Origin: Labyrinthula sp. Ha
Taxonomy: Eukaryota > Sar > Bigyra > Labyrinthulida > Labyrinthulaceae
Length of the DNA: 64,000 nucleotides
Reading direction: 5' to 3'
NCBI GenBank assembly: GCA_015227615.1
Contig: JAALGZ010000002.1
Coordinates: forward strand, 372,001-436,000
Notes under the pieces: generated by a model
Databases searched by the model: none
What the model saw: only the letters and a program-made list of their open reading frames with translations
Told to the model about the DNA's origin: nothing
Translations under genes and position numbers: made by a program
Shown: positions 42,980 to 53,280 of the stretch, in pieces
How the letters are laid out: each line of letters begins with the position of its first letter
Numbering within the stretch: position 1 is the first letter of the stretch

Positions 42980-45316
42980 ATGAATAGCATGGAATCAACA
43001 AAGGATACAATTCTTTCACTTCAAGCCCAAATAAAATCCTTAGAATTCAAAAAGAGTCTCATCGATGAAAAACTTAAAAATATATCTTCCTCTTCCGGAT
43101 CCAAGTCGAAAGATGTAACTTTGCTTTTCAACTCCCTCAAACAAATGAATCTTGAACTAAAGTCATCAGTGTCCTCAAATTCAGATAGTCCACTAGGAAA
43201 GCTAAAAGCGAAAATTGAAGAAACTAAAGGATTAGCCGAGGAAGTTTCTGCAAAGGTTAATCAGATTAATACAAAGAGAAAGAATGCACTTGCCGTCCTC
43301 GAGACAGTTACCAAGCTTAGGGCAGAAAGTGATTACTTGGGAAATTGTAAACGAGCTTTTGAAGAAAAAAAGTTTCTTGAATCAAGTCAACTATTTTCAA
43401 AATTTGTTAAAAGTAAGTTTAAACCGATAAATAAAACATTAACGGATACTAATATTCCTGAAGAGTTGATCTTGGATAAGAACAACGAGCCGTTAATAGA
43501 ATGTTTTTTGAACTTATTTCAACTGGTTTTTCCAAAAGAAAGATCTCTGATTGAAAAAGTTAGCGTTTATGATATTGAGAGCAATGTCTTTTCTAATAAA
43601 GAAGATGTTGATAATATGCTTGAAAAGTGTGCGATTTTATTTAATCTGGGTTTTGAAAACGTTTCCACCCGCGCAGCCTCAAATTTCTTTTCAAAACAAT
43701 TTAAAAAAAATACTGAAGTGAGACTGAGGCTAAATGAGTTAGAAAAGATATTTCTTTCTTCTAGCAATGAGCTTGATCTTGAGTCACGCAATTCGAAAGA
43801 ACCTCCAAATTGCGCTGCAATGCTTGCCGTTGTGTTTAATTCATTTTCTAAGGACTTGCGTCGAGCTTCGGTAAAGTTCTCAGCAAAATTTCCAAAACAA
43901 AAAAAAACTCAGCAGATATTGTCCTCAGTATTTTATACTGCAACATGTACTTTGGCTTTTAGGATACTAAACATTTTTTCAAATGCTTTATTTCTGGAAA
44001 AGAAACTCCAAGAGTTAAGTTCTTTTGAAGCTGATTTTCAAAATAAGTTCAAGATTATTGTTTCATCTTACAAGAACAAAAATTCCGGAAAAACGGTAGA
44101 AGAAGTTTCTTTAATTAGAAGCTATACAATGAACAAATTATTTGAAGTCTGTGTTATAGAACTAGATGCTAATAAACGAAGCATACTTGAAGCTGAAGAA
44201 GTGAATCCTGTGTTGCTCTTGGATGAATTATTAAATACTTTGGTCATAGTTATTCAGCGTACTATGACTTTTGAGCAATTTTCTTCGAAGCTAAAAATTG
44301 AATCTGGTTCGGACAAAAATATTCAAGAATACAAAGCAATTTGCCAAAGTTTAATTCATGCATATTCTAATCTCGAAGGATACTACTTGGAAGGAGGATT
44401 GCTTACAACATTGGAATCTAACACTATAGAACCTGAAGATTTGTTCTTCTTAACCCAAAAGATAGCTGAAAGAGCGTTAGCCTCTGGAAACCTAGATTGT
44501 ATTTCTCTTGCAATAACTCTTGCAGCTCAATTTCTAAGAGATAATTACTTCTTGCTGGAAAAAAGTGGAAAGCTTTCCCCGATTTTATCTTTGAAATGTG
44601 CAAATGAACTTATTAATTTTATTAAGCCCGATTTAAAAGCATCTGTTCGAAGTGATAAAGATGAGCTGCTGGTCTCCTCAAATGAGAAAGCGCTGACCGA
44701 GTTGCAAAGCTTTTTTATAAGGAAAAGAGATAAGTTTTTTGCTTCAATTGTTGGTTCTATTTCATCCGCTGTTGTTCAACTAGTAAAAGAAATATTTGGT
44801 GGTGAAGATCTCTCATTTGACCTATCAGAATCAGATTTTGCAGTTCTAGACGCCAAATCTGGAGTCGCTGGAGATGAATTAGTAACCCCATTAATTCTTG
44901 AGATAAGTAGGTCTATTGATCGAGAAGTTCAGCGTCTCTTGGTACAAGTAGAGGATGATGGTGAAGAAAACATTAAGAAGGGAATCATTAATGCACTAGT
45001 ACTTCCAGTGTCTTCTGCACTCGAAGAGAGTTTAATTCAAACCATGCTCACAAAAACTGTTTCACAATATGGCGCAGTAATATTTGAGAAAGAAGTCTCA
45101 AGTTTGGCAAAATACTTTGATCATGTAAAGTCTGAGGGTAAGGAAGAGAAAAGCTTAGGAAGACTAAAGATGTTTTCGGATGTTTTGAATGTGGAGGATC
45201 CAGTGGAGGCAAGGCAGATGTTGCAAGATGATCCCGACAAGAGGTTGACAAGACAAGAAATTGTTAAAATTTTGTCAACACGAAAAGAATTTTCAAACTC
45301 AAAAATATCCTTTTAG
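42980..45316 (+). CDS. COG4: Conserved oligomeric Golgi complex subunit 4
   Basis: 778 aa, single exon. The N-terminal ~120 residues are a helical coiled-coil region (LSLQAQIKSLEFKKSLIDEK, then AEEVSAKVNQINTKRKNALA). The middle has the COG4-type segment with repeated leucine-rich helices, including ELDANKRSILEAEEVNPVLL, YYLEGGLLTTLE and ERALASGNLDC. The end, RLTRQEIVKILSTRKEF followed by SNSKISF, matches the conserved COG4 tail (human: LTPAEVRQVLALRIDF). COG4 is part of the eight-subunit tether that retrieves vesicles within the Golgi and binds the SNARE syntaxin-5 and Sly1. The length is typical (human 785 aa). Two start Mets lie four codons apart; the first is used. No introns are needed. 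It stands isolated, with deserts on both sides. Confidence 0.85.
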   Translation: MNSMESTKDTILSLQAQIKSLEFKKSLIDEKLKNISSSSGSKSKDVTLLFNSLKQMNLELKSSVSSNSDSPLGKLKAKIEETKGLAEEVSAKVNQINTKRKNALAVLETVTKLRAESDYLGNCKRAFEEKKFLESSQLFSKFVKSKFKPINKTLTDTNIPEELILDKNNEPLIECFLNLFQLVFPKERSLIEKVSVYDIESNVFSNKEDVDNMLEKCAILFNLGFENVSTRAASNFFSKQFKKNTEVRLRLNELEKIFLSSSNELDLESRNSKEPPNCAAMLAVVFNSFSKDLRRASVKFSAKFPKQKKTQQILSSVFYTATCTLAFRILNIFSNALFLEKKLQELSSFEADFQNKFKIIVSSYKNKNSGKTVEEVSLIRSYTMNKLFEVCVIELDANKRSILEAEEVNPVLLLDELLNTLVIVIQRTMTFEQFSSKLKIESGSDKNIQEYKAICQSLIHAYSNLEGYYLEGGLLTTLESNTIEPEDLFFLTQKIAERALASGNLDCISLAITLAAQFLRDNYFLLEKSGKLSPILSLKCANELINFIKPDLKASVRSDKDELLVSSNEKALTELQSFFIRKRDKFFASIVGSISSAVVQLVKEIFGGEDLSFDLSESDFAVLDAKSGVAGDELVTPLILEISRSIDREVQRLLVQVEDDGEENIKKGIINALVLPVSSALEESLIQTMLTKTVSQYGAVIFEKEVSSLAKYFDHVKSEGKEEKSLGRLKMFSDVLNVEDPVEARQMLQDDPDKRLTRQEIVKILSTRKEFSNSKISF

Positions 45317-46297
45317 AGTTCTAGCAACGTTGATGAAACTGTCTTGCAAAAGCGCAGGAATTAGAGGAATCATGTTACGTAGAAATTCTTTTTTTTGAAT
45401 TAACAAAATCGAGTATCTAAGTTGGGTGACCTAACTCTCAGCTTCTGCTAATTACTTATGTATTCACTGGTATCTACATATTTTTCTCTTATTTCGTCTT
45501 CTTTTGTTAAAATTAAAGCGTTTGCACGATTGAATTCATCAGCAGTCGTCTTTCAGACGATGGTAAGGGCTTCTTTTCTAGGTCATGACAACGACAATCA
45601 TCGCTTAATAACAGAAAACTTTAATATTGGCTATGAACAAAAGGGATAGTTTAACAAGAATCCAGTATATTGCAAATAAGAAAGAACAAGAAACACAAGA
45701 ATTAAATAGGTATAGTGCATTGAGTTTAATAATGTTCAAGATAGTCATAAGGCCATGTAACATATTCCAGGCACCGTAACAGAAACCTTTCTGGAGCAGT
45801 AACCTGGTTAACAACAATTTGTTAGATATATAGATGCGAACACAACTTAGCAACTAATAACTTTGAAATCTAATCTACTGTTCATTTAAAATAAATAAAC
45901 ACTTTGATTCTTGCTCAAATAGTACAAGATATAGGAAAGAGATATTTGATTTATGTTTTCATTTAAAATTTTTACTTATCATGAATATGGGGTTCCGTTT
46001 TCTTGACTCCGGAGTGTGATATAAGTGCAGAACACTTATTAACTTTAGGTGCCATTATATATTAGAATGGTGCATTACTAAAGTTTAAGTCATTCATAGA
46101 ATAACCAATCAAGAGAAAAAGTCGAAGACAATTTATTCGACCAACTGACCCTTGCAACACAGAAATCATAGACATTTTTCTTAGCTGTTATTGAAAAATA
46201 TTGTCAAGACGACTAATTTTGTTTGGAAACATATCACAGGAGTCAGATACTCGTCGCAACGTCATTGGTCAGATCGATTTCCCCAAATTTTTTTTTA
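45317..46297. other. Intergenic region between COG4 and the MULE
   Basis: About 1 kb, AT-rich. Short frames on both strands (45458-45649, 45605-45853) look random. The left end of the MULE-type element may lie here, but no terminal inverted repeat was identified by eye. Confidence 0.45.
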
Positions 46298-46413
46298 TCA
46301 TACTTCGTCTGAATAAAGAAGGCGCAGAATGCCAATTTCTCATACTTGGACGAAATTTCGAGTGCGCAGAATGGCGATTTTTTCATACTTGGAGAAAATT
46401 TAAAGAGGGCAGA
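46298..46413 (+). repeat. ~42-bp imperfect tandem repeat upstream of the MULE transposase
   Basis: Units beginning GCGCAGAATG at 46322 and 46364 are 42 bp apart and share a TCATACTTGG segment, with partial units before (46298) and after (46406). The repeat lies within open frames on both strands. It may be a transposase-binding or subterminal repeat of the adjacent element. Confidence 0.6.
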
Positions 46414-46460
46414 CAAAAATATTTTGGGCAAATTTCAAGACAAAATTACGAACAAAAACT

Positions 46461-48555
46461 ATGCAAAAAGACAAAATCAAAGGGACAGGCCTCCAACCAG
46501 AGGTTCTACATCCTGAAGAAGAAAATGATACAAAACTAATAGGAAAATGGACTGCAGCAACCTATTCTACGTCAGAAGAAATGCTGGAATTGATCAGTAG
46601 AGTTGCCAGTGGTCGTTTTAAGTGGAAAATTCGTGCTTCTCACTACTTTGACGAGGCAATTAGCTTTGCTAAGTGGGGTTGGAACTGCAAAAGACTTAAG
46701 AGATGTAAAATTAAGTGTAGTTCAGACAAGAATTGCTCGTTTGAAGTTAACATTAAGCTTAATCTTGAAACTTCTAAGTACATTTTCGTCGTAATTAACG
46801 AAAATCACTGCAATCATGAGGTAAAAGCACTAGGAAAGATTAAAAAATATGCACAACAGCTTACAAGTGAAGAATTAAAAATGATTGAACACTTAGGAGT
46901 TGCCGACAGTGGAATTGCAGCGGCAGATGTCGCTCTACATCGCAATTTTCCAGGCACATTGTTTGACAAAGAACTAGTAAAACGAATTATGAAAAAAGCT
47001 AAAGAAGGCGTTGACGCTAGCGAAGATAATAATATTAAAAAGTTAATTACGTGTGGGAAAAGATGCTTAGAACGTGGAGGAAGATTTGATCTGACTTGGG
47101 ATTACCCCAAGGAAGGCAAAGCTATTCTAAATGGACTAAGCTTTCAAGAAGACCTACAAAATAAATTAAAAAAAGTATACGGGGATAGTATCCAAGTGGA
47201 TACTACCCATGGAATAAGCAGATATCGGTTGGTAGCAATGTTCCCTTGCGGGATCGATTGCTTCCGTAAAACAATAAATTTCGGATGCTCAATGATGGAA
47301 AGTGAGGCCAGTAAGGATGTTGTGAAAGGGCTGAAACTTCTGGGTCTTCAGGATGCAAAAGTCATCATGACCGATGGGAGTAAAGCTCTGGAAGCAGCTG
47401 TTGAGGAACTAGGGGCATCTCACGTTCTTTGCAGGAAACACTTTCTTTCAACCTTGAACTCAGCAACATCTGGCCTAAAAGGGATGAAAAAAATAAAATT
47501 TACAAGCAGCTTGGGGGATGTTCTCACTGGAATCTTTTCAGAAGAAGAAGAACTTGATCAGCTTATTGAAAACATGTTGATTGAATATCCTGAAGCAGCA
47601 CAGCAAGTTGCCCTAAAAAAAATTAAGGAAAAAAAAAACAAAGTGTGTTGGGAAATGACGAGAAAACTTCCAACGTTCTCTCACAACGCTACTCAGAGGG
47701 TTGAATCATTTCACTCAGCAATTAAAGGGAATGGTTCTTTGAAAGTTCTCTTAAAACATGGACACTTGATGAAGTTGTAACCCACAACGAGAATAATGTG
47801 GATAAGTCCATGGAGACACCTTTGAAAAAGATCAAGGATTTGATTAGGGAGGATAAAGATTTTTCAAAGGAAGCTGAAGAAATTTTCATACACAGTTGAC
47901 GTTAATGAGAGGGTGTTGAATCGTTGAAGAGTTGAGCGCAGCAAAGCTCATTGTAAGTGATTCAAAATCGAGAATAAAGATGAAGCATGTGATAGAGGTT
48001 GTTGAAAGGGAAGGGCTAAAACTTCAATCAAGTACTTGTGAAACCTGGACTAATCTTCGTTTTCAATGTCGTCATTGTGCGCGGTATTGTGATCGTAAAA
48101 GAATCCAATACATTTCCATAGATCATCTTCCAGAGAGGTGGAGGTACCAGGAGCATCCTCTTTTAAAGGAAGTACTAAGGGAGATGGGGCGAGAAGTCGA
48201 TGGCCTACGTGGCTGTATTGAGTTCAAGATAAAAGTTCCACCTGTGGAAGCAGCTTACATCCCAAGAAAGCCGGAAGGTAAATATTCTAAGCTTCTCACT
48301 GCATGCAGAGCGCTTTGTGAAGAGGGGAGATGTAGCAACGAAGGTTGAAAAAAAAGCTACGCAGAAGTCTTGAAGATGACAGCTGCGTTAAGGGAGAACC
48401 CAGATGGAGATTTTGGGGATTTGGATGAGGTTTCTGAGAAAAGTGGGATTATGCTTGAGTCACCAAGGAAGAGGGTCAAAATAAGGAAGGGAAATGGAGA
48501 AAACGTCGCTTCATCTCTGGGCTTTTCAAAAACCACTAACCTCACTGATATGTGA
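46461..48555 (+). pseudogene. Broken Mutator-like (MULE) transposase
   Basis: The main frame (46461-47780, 439 aa) starts with a FAR1/WRKY-GCM1-like zinc-finger region (~60-125: WNCKRLKRC, CSSDKNCSFEV, ENHCNHEV). The MULE DDE domain follows: first Asp in IQVDTTHG, second Asp in VIMTDGSKAL with the following C..H pair (LCRKHFL), and the Glu in TQRVESFHSAIKG. The frame ends early. The sequence continues in another frame (TLDEVVTHNENN) after a frameshift near 47760. A second break lies near 47900. A third piece (from 47920) carries a degenerate SWIM-like finger, FQCRHCARY and LPERWRYQ. An in-frame TGA (48346-48348) splits off a last segment to 48555. The element once encoded a cut-and-paste transposase of about 700 aa and now appears inactive. 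A working transposase would need several independent repairs. Confidence 0.85.
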
Positions 48556-48559
48556 GGTT
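48538..48559. repeat. 8-bp hairpin at the end of the MULE coding remnant
   Basis: AACCTCAC (48538-48545), a 6-nt loop, then GTGAGGTT (48552-48559). It overlaps the last stop codon of the transposase remnant. Confidence 0.4.
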
Positions 48560-51500
48560 TTAAATCTTGAAACTTGATCCTTGAACATTTCTATTCTTCT
48601 TTATATATTCCTTGAACCCAAAACCCCCTGCCTTTTTTTGAAAATAAATCTTGATCCTTGAACATTGACTTTTCTTTTTCTAAGTTTAAAAATATAAATT
48701 TCCTGATTCTTGAGTTTTCTTTTTGTAGTTTGAAAAATAGTATTTCCTTTATTCTTGAACCTTGATTTTCTTCAGAAAATATATGGTAAATAAAAGTTGA
48801 ACCCTATCACCCAACCATGCAGAAGAAAATGAGTTCTCAACTGCATTTTCAGCTCTATCACGTCTACCTGATCCTGAAACCTGATCATTGAAACCCATTT
48901 CTTTTATTGAAAGCATAAAACCCTGAATTTGAAACGCCATCCCTGTCATTAATGAATATACAAACGTTCAACCCTGATCCTTTTAGTTTTCTCCAACTAA
49001 TTTTTGAGAATTAAAGTTTTTGAAGCTCGAAAATTTCATTTTTGTTTTTTTTGGAAAATACGTACTCCTTGAATGCTTTTTTTTGGTTTGAGAATCATGT
49101 ACAGAATGAATCTTGAGCCTAGCCACCCAATCAATTAGATAAAAGTTTTCTTTCTTAAACCCTATCCCATGCAGCTGATCTACATCCAAAAACAAAATTT
49201 TCTAAAACCTCTTTCAACACATAAAATAATAACTCTCTGAGTAGAACCATCTATATACAAAAAAAAGAATGTACCTTTTGTCTTTGGTTCGTGTCATCTT
49301 GCATAAAAACTCGTTCGTAAAATCTGCAGCTTGATCTTGACTCGTTTCTTGCTCGCTGTTTAAACATCATGTGATCCATATTTGAGAAATAATTTTTCTT
49401 CCCGGGAGATGGAAATATTAAAACATCCTTTGTATTAAAATTCTTGAAGAAATCCTAGCAGAATAACTGAACATTATCTAACATAATTTGGTTCAAAGTT
49501 CATGCTTCAAATTTAACAAACTTGGATGCTCCAAATTAATCTTATTCAAAATATCCAGAGATCATATCAGGATGCAAGCTGCTTTGCAGCGAGACTTCTT
49601 CTTCCAATGGAGAATAGAAAAAGACGTGGGTTGTAAACTCAGTAATTTCATGCTCCTTAAAACTGAATTCAGATGACGTTTATTGAAAAACTTCCTGGTC
49701 GTGAACAAGCCTGTTACAAGAGTCAGCACTGAATATAGAATTAACTGTTAGAAGAAAAAAGCTCAGGGGAGGGACTGATGCAAATTCTTCACGTCCATAC
49801 TTCAGTTCCTAATTTTAAACAAAATACGTATCTTCAACTTAGTGCTTTACTTTCTTTAACCCACTTTTTTTAACCTGTACATTTCTATTCCTGAAACCAT
49901 AGCTTTAATTGGTTTTTTCCCTAGCATTGGGCACTAACCCCCAATGGCTGTTTTAGTTATATATTTGAAACAAAGCCCACCACAACTTCCCATTGTTTTA
50001 AATAGTTTGAATCCAAATCTTAGCCTTTGACATATATAGCTTGAGCTTAATTTCGTTCTTTCATTGATTTCACTTGAGATGGTAGACTACCAACTTTAGT
50101 TTGGAAATAGATTGCTCGCTAAGCTCTGAAATCCGCATTCCATTCAAAAAATCACGTCAATACAAAACATTTCCAAGTCTCCAAGTTTAGAAAATGTATC
50201 TTGCAAAGTCAAAATCCTACTTTTTGCCTCTTATATTACTATTTTCACGAAATGGAAGTAGATATATTTCCTATGTTTCAACCACATACTTTTATCTCAC
50301 CTTGTACAATAACCCTTAAGAGATATGGAAAAAATTACGATCCCTATTCCCAACCAATCAGAAAACCTCTTCTCTTACTAACAGATATTCTTTAGCAACT
50401 GTGCTTTGAGTTGTACAGGATTGATAGAAAAAACATTTCATAATATTTCCCCCCCAATCGCTACCTCTTAAGTCCTTGGCATTGTTAACTTTGAATTTGT
50501 GGAAAATTATTTTTGAAAATTCTTTACACATATATTTTACTTCAAGAGCTATTAATAGATTACATTGAGTGTTTTCTTAGGTTTTATCTGAAACAGGTGT
50601 TCTGCTTCTGAACTTTACATCTGTGATGTGCAGGTAGTAAAACTTGGAACTTTAATTGACATGAAATTTCAGTGCAGTGCTAGTTTCGTTAACCTATGAT
50701 AAAACATAATATATTTATGTACATAGGTACAAATGATAAAGGATTTGATGTTTTTCATTGTCCCCTCTTTGTTTTAAGCCGATCTTCAAGGATTTCTCAA
50801 TATTTTAGTTTTCTAATGGCTGTTGCTTTGGCTTTGGAACTTTGCACTTTCATGCTGGGAAATTTGATAAATGTTAAGAAGACAGTTTTTTAGGGAAAAA
50901 GATATTTCTTTATTGAATAGATATTTTGTTTTTTCAGAGGAACTGTTTGCATTGATCCTTTTAGGACCTTGGCATTAGTATATTTAAAATTAGAACAACT
51001 TTGACCTGTTCACTTATATAAATACCAACCAGACCTTAACTATTAAATAAAAATGTATTATATGATATCTTCTGAAAATAAGAGCTATTGAGAATCGTGG
51101 CATGAAAGATGCCAGAGTGAATAAACATATTTGAGCGACACCATTATGTACCTACAGTTTCTGTGATATAGCATCGTGCTAAATCATCGAGCGAATCTAA
51201 TATGACTCTACTACAGCCAGCAATAACATCCAACCCTGATAATAGAAACCTCTAGAAAATCACCACAAGCAGTGCTCATTTAACTCAGGTAACTCAAGCA
51301 AAAGTCAAACCCATTTCCGGGAAGATTGGAACAAGAAATGTGGTGTGCAAGATTGACTGACTTGAGATGAACTTGAATTAAGATAGCTATGAACTTAGAT
51401 GTCTTTAGACAGAAGCATTAACTTTTTTTCTATCATTTTCGTCTTATTTAGTTATTAGAATAGCTGAGCGCTGTTTTTAGAGAACTTAGAAATATTATTG

Positions 51501-51688
51501 TAGATTCAGTCGGGAATTTCTTCTATACATATCTTATTCTTGAATATACTTGTGTATTAATTGCGCCTTGAAGTGAATGTATTTAACAATACTTAAAAAT
51601 TAAATATTATTTAAAAATAAAACCCTTAAATAACTTTCATTCATACCAACTAAATTTCAAAACCAAGACAATAAACCTTTAACTTTCT
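48556..51688. other. Intergenic region with a degenerate CTTGA-rich repeat
   Basis: About 3.1 kb. 48562-48985 is low-complexity, with recurring variants of TTGATCCTTGAAC and TTGAACC (near 48570, 48645, 48750, 48797, 48870, 48966) that could be subterminal repeats of the neighbouring MULE. The rest (49-51.7 kb) shows only short random-looking frames. The right end of the MULE was not located. Confidence 0.5.
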
Positions 51689-53280
51689 CTACATCTCTTC
51701 TACTTTTTTCTCCTTCTCACCAATTGCAAGCTCATACTCTGTGCGCTGGTAGCTTCTCTTATTCTTAATACTCAATAATATTGCAACACCAAGAATCATT
51801 GAAAAAGATCCTACTACAAAAGAAAACTCTCGACCACTTAATCCAGGGCCCTTATATCTTTCAGGTGGAAAGGAAGCAACAAACATTAACCTACTCAGAT
51901 TAATAACAACACGATCCACTGCCATAACAAAACCTTCGAGATTATAACTCGCATGAAAAACATATTCCATCTTCAACTCGTATACAGAAATAACGACTAA
52001 ACTGTATGCTAAAACTGCACCCATTGCAGTAACTAAATATCAAGAAAATAACTCATGTACTCAAAAGGATAACATCTGTAACTTCGTTTCCAACAAAAGT
52101 ACAAAAGGTAGCTATAATCCAACAAAAGCAACCTCCAATAAATCCATTTCTTGTGAGTTCATAATACTTTTTTGTACGATCGAGATACTTTGAGAAATAG
52201 ATGCTAGAAGGTATAGATATGAAAATTGCCCCTGCAAAACCATAGAATGTGATATCTTCCAAACTTGACGGAAATATTCTACTAACTGTTGCAGCTAGAA
52301 GAACTGGTGGACCACAAGCAAAAAAATCTGTTATGCAAATTTTGATGTAGTTGTATCTGCCATCTCCAAAACAAAGGAAGAAAGATTGTTTAAATGTCGT
52401 TGGATCTCTTTTGGCAGGAATGGGAGATGGTGGTGTCTTTGGTGCATCACGAACAGCCCAAAGCGTATACAGTAAAAGAATAATTGACATCACTCCAAGA
52501 AGAACCGACACGAAGCGGGGATCAAACTTTGCAGCACAGCCTAAAAGTAAAAGAAACAAACACTATACAAAAAAACTCATCTGCTCTTTCAGGACAATCA
52601 AACTCAAGATTTGTAACGTCAATATTCGTCAGGTTTACAAGTTCTGGGTTTTCATAAAAAAACTCTTCTCGGAACTTTTTTTCGCAAGATTCAAGCTGAA
52701 AGTTAATTAACGGCTCACTATCTGTCATTCCAGGGAAGACAATTAGAGCACCTCCGGCACCAAATACTCCTGCCATGGCACCAAGTGCTACAGCAAGGGC
52801 TCTTTGGTTGCTTGGAAACCATTGATTAGATAAGCGAAGAAGAGCAGAAATGCTTAAAGTTCCTGCAAAAGAAGAGATAAACTTAGAAAATAAAGCCCAG
52901 TTGAAGTTATTATCAGCAAGAAACCAGATCCAGGTTGAGAACACGAATCCTAGAGCCCCAAGTTTTAACACAATGAGCCCGTAATTATCGACAATGTAGC
53001 CTGAAAGAGGGTAGAAGATAAGAACAAGGAAAGATTCAAGTGTCACAAAACAGTCCACACCAGATATGAACGGAAAGGTATTCACAAACTGAACTTCATT
53101 CGTTGTCTGGAAGAACAATGCGTACTCTGCTGTGAGTGGAACTGTTCTTGTTGCTTCAAATACCCAGAAAAAGTAAAGGAGAAAGAGTGAGAGAAGTACA
53201 AACCATCTATGAGTTTCAGCTTTGTATATAATTTCTTTCATATCTTGCTCAGTTTTGTTTTCACCAGAAACTAACTTCAT
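51689..53280 (-). CDS. MFS transporter, FLVCR/SLC49-like, three exons
   Basis: Exons 53280-52569, 52540-52061 and 52032-51689 join in frame to 511 aa. About twelve hydrophobic segments are expected: exon 1 starts with RWFVLLSLFLLYFFWVFEAT, and later parts include FCWIIATFCTFVG and FSFVVGSFSMILGVAIL. Exon 1 carries RLSNQWFPSNQRALAVALG, which resembles the NxWFPxxER segment of FLVCR-type members of the major facilitator superfamily. Exon 2 has an unusual proline-rich cytoplasmic loop (DAPKTPPSPIPAKRD). FLVCR relatives carry haem, choline or ethanolamine; the substrate here cannot be told. An acidic loop of ~60 residues (SCEKKFREEF, PELVNLTNIDV with an N-glycosylation sequon) precedes intron 1. 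A disrupted paralogue lies 5 kb to the right. MFS is secure; the FLVCR assignment is moderate. Confidence 0.85.
52033..52060 (-). other. 28-nt intron 2 of the MFS gene
   Basis: Minus-strand ends GTACATGAG and ATATTTAG. Removing it joins DVILL to ITAMGAV in phase 1. The paralogous pseudogene has a 29-nt intron at the same place (58622-58650), which supports the call. Confidence 0.9.
52541..52568 (-). other. 28-nt intron 1 of the MFS gene
   Basis: Minus-strand ends GTATAGTG and ACTTTTAG. Removing it joins ADEFF to CCAAKFDP in phase 1. Unspliced, the frame closes a dozen codons later. Confidence 0.9.

Noticed and set aside
46201-46539. 112-codon + strand frame before the MULE
   Set aside because: It overlaps the 42-bp repeats and the transposase start in another frame. 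The repeats keep both strands open.
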